From NCBI RefSeq assembly GCF_024055575.1, contig NZ_JAMXOE010000001.1:682001-746000 (forward strand): a DNA stretch of 64,000 bases, in the 5' to 3' direction. The position numbers and the translations under genes were made by a program. The DNA comes from Mucilaginibacter flavidus (lineage in GTDB: Bacteria > Bacteroidota > Bacteroidia > Sphingobacteriales > Sphingobacteriaceae). Below are positions 59,001 through 64,000 of this stretch, one piece after another (within the stretch, counting starts at the first letter, position 1; each line of letters opens with the position of its first letter). Under the pieces are notes generated by a model. The model ran no database searches. It had not been told where the DNA came from and saw only the letters and a program-made list of their open reading frames with translations.

Positions 59001-59161
59001 CATTAGCTATTGCTGTTATTGGCGGCTTTGTGGTAGCATTGCCAATGTTGCTGATAGTACTGCCAAGCGCAATGCGCATTTTATACCGGGGCGGTAAGTT
59101 CCATGAAAACGCACAACAGCCTAATGGCGACAACCATAACAGCGAAACTGCACTAAGCTAA
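56039..59161 (+). CDS. RND-family efflux permease
   Basis: This 1040-residue inner-membrane pump has 12 helices and two large periplasmic loops. The proton-relay segment in helix 4 reads GLIIDDAIVVVEQ with the Asp-Asp pair. The start LMHRKPVSLVLVIIIMGGLFAYSKLQTSLFPEI and ETGFLPEMDEGSIVLDYRSPPGTS in the second half are typical of the HAE-1-like or CusA-related group. It is too short in the periplasmic parts to be distinguished here. The Asp-Asp pair favours drug or organic substrates over metal, but the substrate is unproven. It is the last gene of the operon. Confidence 0.93.
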   Translation: MTPIKDSFLMHRKPVSLVLVIIIMGGLFAYSKLQTSLFPEITFPKIKVIAEEGLQPVNKMMVTVTKPLENAIKQVPGLQTVRSTTSRGSCEISAYMDWSNDIDMSLQKIQAGIDQVKNDLPADVSITVQKMNPSILPVSGYTLESHNRSPIELRQLATYTVKPFLSQVDGISEIRVIGGKAKEYWLTLNKQKMSSLGLTPDIISTTLSTTNFVKSEGYLSDYKRMYLTVTDATINAKDQLENLVISNNRKRVVRLKDFADIAIQESIEYTRINANGHDGVLIAVIKQPDANLVSLSADMDGKVADLQKILPKDVTIKPYYEQADFVKDSIKSVSDSLWVGLLLAIIVAVIFLRSVKASAVILITIPVTLCLSLAVIYGVGYTFNIMTLGAIAAALGLIIDDAIVVVEQIHRTHEEHPRERPLKLIKTAIDYLFPAMLGSSISTIVIFVPFLLMTGVAGAYFHVLTNTMIITLVCSFFVTWIGLPVIYTLLSRHKPNSTAVSKKEEEHHVKKQRWVKWFILRPFVSIIIIAGAVLAIVFIPPLLETGFLPEMDEGSIVLDYRSPPGTSLDETDRMLRQVEKIIVKQPEVKAYSRRTGTEMGFFITEPNKGDYLIQLKKDRDKSTEEVISELRKKIAANQPALNIDFGQVIGDMLGDLMTSIDPIEIKIFGDNQQKLQALSQQVAGIVESVKGTADVKDGIIIAGPSVSIDPHYSKLAQYNITAASLQFQLQTALEGNIIGNLLEREQLSPIRMVYPGNRGLNVTGIQNQTVFVPSGKLIPISELADVTLKPGDAEINRENLQSIGVISSRLEGADLGSVIPAIQKNITQKVSLPQGYHIEYGGDYAQQQQSFKELLTILITSSLLVFAVILFLFKQFRIAVLILIVAVLGISGSILALFITNTPLNVGSYTGLIMIVGIIGENAIFTFLQFKQRALENIEKGTENGIDEAIVYAISTRLRPKLMTAIGAIIALMPLALGIGAGAQLHQPLAIAVIGGFVVALPMLLIVLPSAMRILYRGGKFHENAQQPNGDNHNSETALS

Positions 59162-59198
59162 TAAAACAAAAACCGGCCTGCAAATATGCAAAGCCGGT
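59162..59198 (-). terminator. intrinsic terminator of the DUF2807 gene
   Basis: On the minus strand ACCGGC and GCCGGT pair, with an inner TGCA/TGCA stem, followed by TTTTTGTTTTAT. It begins 21 bases after the stop of the DUF2807 gene and also lies directly after the stop of the convergent RND gene. It serves the minus strand by its T-tract. Confidence 0.75.
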
Positions 59199-59219
59199 CG
59201 GTTGGATTGGTGTTTATAT

Positions 59220-59822
59220 TTATAGTGATACAAAATCTGCTGAGCTGTCTTTAACGCCATCAACATCTGTTTTGATGATGTTGTCCGCCACCAGGTTTGT
59301 AGTAGTTAGCATTGACGCCTTGTTGTATTTAAGTGCTGCATAGGTAATACTGCCGGCAACGTTTGCTCTTGCATTGCCGTTAAGGGTAATGTCAGCGCGA
59401 AAAGCGTCCACATCCAGTTTCGCCGTTGCATTGTCATAAAGCTTAACGTCGATATCAATTGCAGCAAATTTGCCGAATGATTTTACTGATGCGTTATCGT
59501 AAACTTCAAGGCTGCGCAGATCGCTTACGGTTACCCAAACCACCAGTTTTTCTGTTTTATATGATGATATGCAAAGCGCGCCGTTTTGGCTTTGAACCAA
59601 TGCTGTTTCTTTATAGTATTGGTTGTAAACTTTTACCTGGTCGGTTGAACCTGCCGATACATATAGCTCAACGTTACCATGAACTTCGATTTTGTTAATA
59701 CTGCTTACTTCGGTTAATATGGTATATGCCTGTGAGTCTTTTGCTGCTACGGCGTAGGTGGAATTACTTAGCCCAAATACTGCTACCAGTAATATTGCTG
59801 CTGTTGTTATTATAGTTTTCAT
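59220..59822 (-). CDS. DUF2807 (head GIN domain) exported protein
   Basis: This 200-residue protein has a signal peptide to about residue 24 and a right-handed beta-helix-like repeat region. The repeats include INKIEVHGNVELYVSAGST, LRSLEVYDNASVKSFG, IDVKLYDNATAKLDV and ADITLNGNARANV, the DUF2807 pattern. The domain is found in putative autotransporter-like adhesins or matrix proteins of Bacteroidota and has no proven function. The C-terminus is short (ADFVSL) with no anchor. It is monocistronic, divergent from the desaturase. Confidence 0.88.
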   Translation of the reverse strand: MKTIITTAAILLVAVFGLSNSTYAVAAKDSQAYTILTEVSSINKIEVHGNVELYVSAGSTDQVKVYNQYYKETALVQSQNGALCISSYKTEKLVVWVTVSDLRSLEVYDNASVKSFGKFAAIDIDVKLYDNATAKLDVDAFRADITLNGNARANVAGSITYAALKYNKASMLTTTNLVADNIIKTDVDGVKDSSADFVSL

Positions 59823-60329
59823 TGTTGTATATTTTATTGATGAATTATTTATTTTTTAATTTACTAACCCATGCCAAATTTGATACCCTATTTGTAATTA
59901 ATTGACAATCAAATATTTAAATTTTTTATTATTGAAAAAACCGTTCGATAGCGTACGCTTTGTGAACCATGGCGAACAGTTTTTACCGGTCGGCAGAGAG
60001 AAATAACCAGCGGCAACCCAATTTTAATACAGAATTATCACCTATATTTATACTTTAACCAATTAATCGCGACAGAGTAGAGGATATTGGAGTTGTTTGG
60101 AGTAATGCTCAATTTTAATTTCCAGCCCTCGTACAATTCAAAGGGCAAACAACCACAGGTTGTGATTTATAAATGGCTATAATGCCCTATTTCGGCAATA
60201 ACGGGCTCAAAAAACACGTTTTGAATTAAAAAAATAAATTATTAATATAATTTTACGGAATAAAAATTTACAATAAAATTATATTTAAGCATCATATTAT
60301 TATCTTTACCCCTGATACTATTTAAGCTA
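59823..60329. other. divergent 507-base intergenic region
   Basis: This separates the DUF2807 (minus) and desaturase (plus) genes and must hold promoters for both. It is strongly AT-rich after 60220. An ACAACC/GGTTGT hairpin lies at 60149-60163, and TATCTTTA at 60301-60308, 22 bases before the desaturase start, fits a -7 element. I see no gene, leader peptide or RNA here. Confidence 0.45.
60301..60308 (+). promoter_or_regulatory. putative -7 element TATCTTTA of the desaturase gene
   Basis: TATCTTTA at 60301-60308 precedes the ATG at 60330 by 22 bases. No -33 TTG is apparent, so support is modest. The octamer recurs upstream of four other genes in the window. Confidence 0.3.
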
Positions 60330-61352
60330 ATGACAAAAAGAACCGATTTCGTTTACTCACAGGAGTCTGAGCCGCACCGTATAAGGACAAAAAAAATCTT
60401 AAAAGAATTTCCGCACCTAAGGCAGTTGATTGGTAAAAACCCGATAACAATTTTTGCCATTATAGGCTTGGTGGCTTTCCAGGTAGTGCTCGCCTGGTTT
60501 GTGCGCGACCAATCATGGTGGATTATTTTTGGCGCTGCCTATCTTTTGGGCGCCTTTGCCGACCACGCACTTTTTGTGATGATACATGAGTGTACCCACA
60601 AACTGTTGTTTAAAAATGGCAATGCAAACCGTTGGGCCTCGATGTTTTCAAACTTACCGCAAATATTGCCCAGCGCAATATCATTCGAAAAATACCACAT
60701 CAAACACCACTCTTTCCAGGGTGTGCATGAGCTTGATGCCGACCTTCCCAACAAATGGGAAGCAAAGCTGATAGGAAGCTCGTTCTTTGGTAAAGCCTTA
60801 TGGCTGCTGTTTTTCCCGATATTCCAAATATTCCGTCTTTCGCGTTTACGCGAAATTCACCCTATTGATGGGTGGATTATTACCAATTTTGTTTTACAGG
60901 CAGCATTCACCACTGCCATATGGTACTTTATGGGATGGCCGGCGGTAGCGTTTTTGCTGCTGAGCTTCTCGTTTTCGGTTGGCCTGCACCCGCTTGGTGC
61001 CCGCTGGATACAGGAACATTACCTTACCCACAGCGACGAGCAGGAAACCTATAGCTATTATGGCTCATGGAACGTACTTGCATTTAACGTAGGCTTCCAC
61101 AATGAGCACCACGATTTTCCTTCTATCCCATGGAATAAGCTGCCTGAGATAAGGAAAGCTGCCCCCGAATATTACGATACATTGCATTATCATACTTCGT
61201 GGACCAAGTTATTCTTCAGATTTTTGTTTGACAGGGAGATATCGCTGTTTAACAGGATACTAAGAAAAGACCGCGGCCGCGTAGCGCTTACCGATGTCTC
61301 AAAACCTGATACCGACCTGATAAAAGCACAGGAACCGGCAGCGGTTTTGTAA
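60330..61352 (+). CDS. fatty-acid desaturase, sphingolipid Delta4-desaturase-like
   Basis: This 340-residue membrane desaturase has three histidine boxes: HECTH (86-90), HIKHH (123-127) and NEHHD (His257, His260, His261). The N-terminus TDFVYSQESEPHRIRTKKIL closely follows the DEGS/Lipid_DES signature of sphingolipid Delta4-desaturases (DFxW...EPHxxRRKxIL). The HPLGARWIQEHY segment is also typical of that branch. DEGS enzymes make sphingosine from dihydrosphingosine. Bacteroidota do make sphingolipids, so a dihydroceramide-desaturase role is plausible; acting on another acyl chain cannot be excluded. It is monocistronic, with its own strong terminator. Confidence 0.9.
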   Translation: MTKRTDFVYSQESEPHRIRTKKILKEFPHLRQLIGKNPITIFAIIGLVAFQVVLAWFVRDQSWWIIFGAAYLLGAFADHALFVMIHECTHKLLFKNGNANRWASMFSNLPQILPSAISFEKYHIKHHSFQGVHELDADLPNKWEAKLIGSSFFGKALWLLFFPIFQIFRLSRLREIHPIDGWIITNFVLQAAFTTAIWYFMGWPAVAFLLLSFSFSVGLHPLGARWIQEHYLTHSDEQETYSYYGSWNVLAFNVGFHNEHHDFPSIPWNKLPEIRKAAPEYYDTLHYHTSWTKLFFRFLFDREISLFNRILRKDRGRVALTDVSKPDTDLIKAQEPAAVL

Positions 61353-61380
61353 ACAACAATCGTTATAAGATTTTATTGAG

Positions 61381-61411
61381 ATGACCTGCCGAATGGCAGG
61401 TCATTTTTGTT
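61381..61411 (+). terminator. intrinsic terminator of the desaturase gene
   Basis: ATGACCTGCC and GGCAGGTCAT form a perfect ten-base stem with loop GAAT, followed by TTTTTGTTT. It starts 29 bases after the stop codon. Confidence 0.92.
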
Positions 61412-61507
61412 TGTCTGAACTTTGACTAAAGGATTGCAGGATTGCCATGATGCCTCGCAAACGGCAATCAGCGAAATCAACGCAATCATAAAAATCAGCG
61501 GTTCAAG

Positions 61508-62752
61508 CTATTCGTACCTGTTCGGGCTAAACAGTCCGGCCTCAATCACTGGCTTTTCACCATTGAACGCATCGGCAATCAGCTTGCCAGTAGCCGGCGC
61601 CAGGCCCAAACCTATCATGGCATGACCAGTTGCAATAGCCAGGTTTTTGTATTTACTTGATATGCCGATGTAAGGCAGGCCGTCCGGTGAGCATGGCCTG
61701 AAACCAAACCACACATCTTTTTCAGCCGGCACATCCAGCTTAAATTCAGGGAAGTATTTGGGCACTGATTCAACAATTCCCTTTACACGGTTCATGTTTA
61801 CCTGCTTGTTTATTTTGCCTATTTCCATGGTGCCGCCAAAGCGGATGCCGCCATTCATCGGTGTTATGGCTACCCTTGCTTCGCAGAGGATAGATGGAAT
61901 GGTCATTTTTTTAACCGGGTCGTTCACCATAAAAGAATAACCTTTGCCCGGCATTAGCGGTATGCTCAATCCGGCTAGTTTTGCTATTCCCGGCGACCAT
62001 GAACCGCCGGAAATCAGGTAACTATCGCCTGTATATTCGGCATCCTTTGTGATTACTGATGTTATTTTACCGGCATCGTGGTTTATTCCTGTAACTTCAG
62101 TATTTCTGTGTATGCGCACCCCCTCTGCTTCCAGGTATTTTACTAATCCCTTCATCAGTTTGTTGGGCGACATATGCGAGTCACAATGATAATGCACGGC
62201 ACCTAATATGTCCAGTTCGATATCCGGCTGTAGTTTGCGGGTTTCTTCCGGTGTTAAATATTGTGCATCCAAACCAAGTTTGGTAGCTTTTTCCACCATG
62301 TGAATCTCTTCTTCCTCAACCTTTGCCGATTTAAAAAGCATCAGGATGCCTTTATCTTCCAAATCGAAATTGATACCCGAGTCCTTTTCAAACTCGTGGT
62401 ATAAATTCCGGCTTAGTAATGAAATATCCCTCAATCCTTCCGCCGAGCGTTCCACATGCTTTTTGGTGGCGCTTTTTACAAACTTTAGTCCCCAGCCAAT
62501 CAGTTCTTTATTTAAGGACGGTTTTACATAAAACGGACTTTTGCTGTCAAACATCCAGCGTATCCCCTGCTCAATCATGCCGGGCGACGCCAGCGGCACA
62601 AAATGGCTTGGCGTAACCATACCGGCGTTGCCGAATGAACAATTGTCGCTCAGGTCGCCTTGCTCCAAAACGTCGACTTCCCAGCCTGATTTGTGCAGGT
62701 AGTATGCCGAAAATAAACCTATTACACCACCACCGATTATTATTGCTTTCAT
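61508..62752 (-). CDS. FAD-dependent D-amino-acid / hydroxy-D-proline oxidase-like protein
   Basis: This 414-residue DAO/DadA-family oxidoreductase has the N-terminal FAD-binding motif IIIGGGVIGLFSAYYL, the segment GNAGMVTPSHF typical of DadA, and the C-terminal HAMIGLGLAPATGKLIADA. It is about the length of DadA. The adjacent proline-racemase family epimerase indicates a hydroxyproline pathway, where the enzyme would oxidise cis-4-hydroxy-D-proline. That assignment rests on context. It is downstream of the epimerase on the same strand, with a palindromic repeat between them. Confidence 0.9.
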   Translation of the reverse strand: MKAIIIGGGVIGLFSAYYLHKSGWEVDVLEQGDLSDNCSFGNAGMVTPSHFVPLASPGMIEQGIRWMFDSKSPFYVKPSLNKELIGWGLKFVKSATKKHVERSAEGLRDISLLSRNLYHEFEKDSGINFDLEDKGILMLFKSAKVEEEEIHMVEKATKLGLDAQYLTPEETRKLQPDIELDILGAVHYHCDSHMSPNKLMKGLVKYLEAEGVRIHRNTEVTGINHDAGKITSVITKDAEYTGDSYLISGGSWSPGIAKLAGLSIPLMPGKGYSFMVNDPVKKMTIPSILCEARVAITPMNGGIRFGGTMEIGKINKQVNMNRVKGIVESVPKYFPEFKLDVPAEKDVWFGFRPCSPDGLPYIGISSKYKNLAIATGHAMIGLGLAPATGKLIADAFNGEKPVIEAGLFSPNRYE

Positions 62753-62858
62753 AAGCCCCTCTAAATCTCCCCTAAAGGGGAGACTTTTTAATTGTTTTTA
62801 TTTTTTGAACTCTTCTTTTAAAGCCCTCTCCCTTTAGGGGAGGGTTTGGGTGGGGCTT
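62753..62858. repeat. bipartite palindromic repeat between epimerase and oxidase genes
   Basis: AAGCCCCT near 62753 and TGGGGCTT near 62851 are outer arms. Inner hairpins are CTCCCCTAAAGGGGAG and CCCTCTCCCTTTAGGGGAG. Its right arm overlaps the epimerase stop. It belongs to the same family as 1034-1131. Confidence 0.65.
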
Positions 62859-63856
62859 TATATCACCTGGAACCCAAATGCATACGGGTCCTCATCATCT
62901 ATTTTAATAGTATTATACCCGTAAACCCTGGCCCAGCCCTCAATACCGGGAATTATGGCCGGTTTATCGCCTATCATTACTTCATCTTCAACGGTGCCGA
63001 TAAACTGGCTGCCGATGATGCTTTCGTGTATAAATTTATCACCTTTTTTTAACTTTCCTTTTGCGTGCCATTGCGCCATACGGGCTGACGTACCAGTACC
63101 GCAGGGTGAGCGGTCGATAGCTTTATCACCATAGAAAACCGCGTTGCGTGCAGTGGCTTCAGGTGAAATAGTTTTGCCTGTCCAAAGGATATGCGAGCAA
63201 CCGTTTATGGTTGGGTTTTGAGGATGAACAAAAGTATATTTCTCATTTATCCTTTTCCGTAACACACGGCTCCATGATATTAGCTGGTCGGCGGTATAAT
63301 CTTCAAGTCCTTTAAAGTTTGGTTGCGGGTCAACAATGGCATAGTAATTACCGCCGTAGCTTACGTCAACGGTTAGTAAGCCCAAGTCGGGGCATTCAAC
63401 TTCCAGGTTTTCGGCTGCAAGATACGATGCCACGTTGGTTAGCTTTACCGATTTAACTTTGCTTCCCTCCTGTTTGTACTCAATCAGCACTAAACCAGCA
63501 GGTGCTTCCATGCGGATAACTCCAGGAATTTTTGGAACTATAAGCCCTTCTTCCACAGCTATGGTTATGGTGCCGATGGTACCATGCCCGCACATGGGCA
63601 AGCAACCGCTGGTTTCGATGAACAAAACAGCTACGTCGTTTGCCGGGTCGTGCGGCGGGTAAAGAATACTGCCCGACATCATATCGTGGCCGCGCGGCTC
63701 AAACATCAGTCCTTTGCGTATCCAGTCGTATTCTCTCAAAAAATGCTGGCGCTTTTCACTCATGTTATTACCCTCAAGGTTCGGGCCGCCGCCGGCTACA
63801 AGCCTTACCGGGTTGCCGCAAGTGTGGGCGTCTATGCAGAAGAATGTCTTATTCAT
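62858..63856 (-). CDS. 4-hydroxyproline 2-epimerase (proline racemase family)
   Basis: This 332-residue enzyme has both catalytic cysteines: Cys89 in MCGHGTIG and Cys252 in DRSPCGTGTSARM. The start CIDAHTCGNPVRLV is typical of hydroxyproline-2-epimerases, and Cys at both sites distinguishes it from the Thr-containing dehydratase relatives (3-hydroxyproline dehydratase). It would interconvert trans-4-hydroxy-L-proline and cis-4-hydroxy-D-proline in the cytoplasm, feeding the oxidase encoded next. A further gene on the same strand continues beyond the window edge. Confidence 0.92.
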   Translation of the reverse strand: MNKTFFCIDAHTCGNPVRLVAGGGPNLEGNNMSEKRQHFLREYDWIRKGLMFEPRGHDMMSGSILYPPHDPANDVAVLFIETSGCLPMCGHGTIGTITIAVEEGLIVPKIPGVIRMEAPAGLVLIEYKQEGSKVKSVKLTNVASYLAAENLEVECPDLGLLTVDVSYGGNYYAIVDPQPNFKGLEDYTADQLISWSRVLRKRINEKYTFVHPQNPTINGCSHILWTGKTISPEATARNAVFYGDKAIDRSPCGTGTSARMAQWHAKGKLKKGDKFIHESIIGSQFIGTVEDEVMIGDKPAIIPGIEGWARVYGYNTIKIDDEDPYAFGFQVI

Positions 63857-63859
63857 ATC

Positions 63860-63934
63860 AGTCTTAAGTCCTGAGTCTTAAGTCCTGAGTCGAAAATCGC
63901 AATTGACTAACGACTTAAGACTCCAGACTTAGGA
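63860..63934. repeat. GACTTAAGACT-family repeat
   Basis: GTCTTAAGTCCTGAGTCTTA and GACTTAAGACTCCAGACTTA copies face each other with an AATTG centre. It sits between the epimerase start and the end of the next gene. It is a member of the same dispersed family as 13164-13219. Confidence 0.5.
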
Positions 63935-64000
63935 CTACTTTTTACTCCATTCATTATTAAACAACCGCCAGATATTAAGCGGATTATTGGTTTTTAATTC
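63935..64000 (-). CDS. C-terminal end of a gene continuing beyond the window
   Basis: The minus strand reads 21 codons from the window edge, ELKTNNPLNIW then RLFNNEWSKK, to a TAG at 63935. The composition looks like real protein and the position fits another gene of the hydroxyproline cluster. Too little is visible to name it. Confidence 0.5.
   Translation of the reverse strand, partial: ELKTNNPLNIWRLFNNEWSKK

Noticed and set aside
53873..59161. TolC/MFP/RND operon as type I secretion partner of the C39 exporter
   Set aside because: It has its own adaptor and pump and is adjacent to a two-component system 10 kb away; use of the TolC by the exporter is possible but unsupported.
1..64000. tRNA, rRNA, transposase or phage genes
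   Set aside because: I looked for cloverleaf-like CCA ends, rRNA-like blocks and DDE transposase motifs and found none that I could support by eye.

Overview
The window looks like a chromosome segment of a Bacteroidota bacterium, most likely Sphingobacteriaceae and close to Mucilaginibacter or Pedobacter. The evidence is moderate GC, few Shine-Dalgarno sites, TAnnTTTG-like -7 elements, several families typical of the phylum (DUF3810, DUF2911, DUF2807 head GIN, DinB/DUF1572, OMP_b-brl_3 receptors, MG2/plug proteins) and a sphingolipid-type desaturase. The genus is inference. I saw no rRNA, tRNA, CRISPR array, prophage or transposase.

Layout. 0-18.5 kb holds mostly unlinked housekeeping and accessory genes: a membrane-tethered winged-helix regulator, a serpin lipoprotein, an FtsX-type permease, a lone receiver domain, two tandem paralogues ending in zinc-knuckle-like motifs, an ECF sigma operon, a GIY-YIG nuclease surrounded by its own repeats, a penicillin-acylase family enzyme, DUF3810 and DUF2911. 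A GT39-type glycosyltransferase follows at 18.5-20.2 kb.

20.2-43.8 kb, all on the minus strand, is the most interesting part: a peptide-secretion island. It encodes two different six-cysteine peptides with double-glycine leaders, a C39-peptidase ABC exporter and HlyD adaptor, a C39-like/VKOR/thioredoxin fusion enzyme, a TlpA-like thiol oxidoreductase, and five large MG2/TonB-plug proteins without beta-barrels. The island has been rebuilt repeatedly by duplication and deletion. It contains a 0.5-kb direct repeat, a deleted copy of the VKOR fusion with its promoter, and at least five fragments of plug-protein 3' ends. The likely pathway is: leader-bearing peptides are made, cleaved and exported by the C39 ABC/HlyD pair, and disulfide-bonded by the VKOR/TlpA proteins. 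The role of the plug proteins is unknown.

43.9-51.5 kb holds an ABC ATPase with a small membrane partner, an MFS transporter, a YncE-like propeller, an NlpC/P60 hydrolase, a TonB-linked outer-membrane receptor and a short EamA protein. 51.8-59.2 kb is a two-component system followed by a TolC/MFP/RND efflux operon. 59.2-64 kb holds a DUF2807 protein, a sphingolipid Delta4-desaturase-like enzyme and the start of a hydroxyproline catabolism cluster (4-hydroxyproline 2-epimerase and a D-amino-acid/hydroxy-D-proline oxidase).

Intergenic space is rich in structured repeats: bipartite palindromes with CTTTAGGG or CTTTGGAG cores, GTCATGCTGAG hairpins, and GACTTAAGACT repeats.
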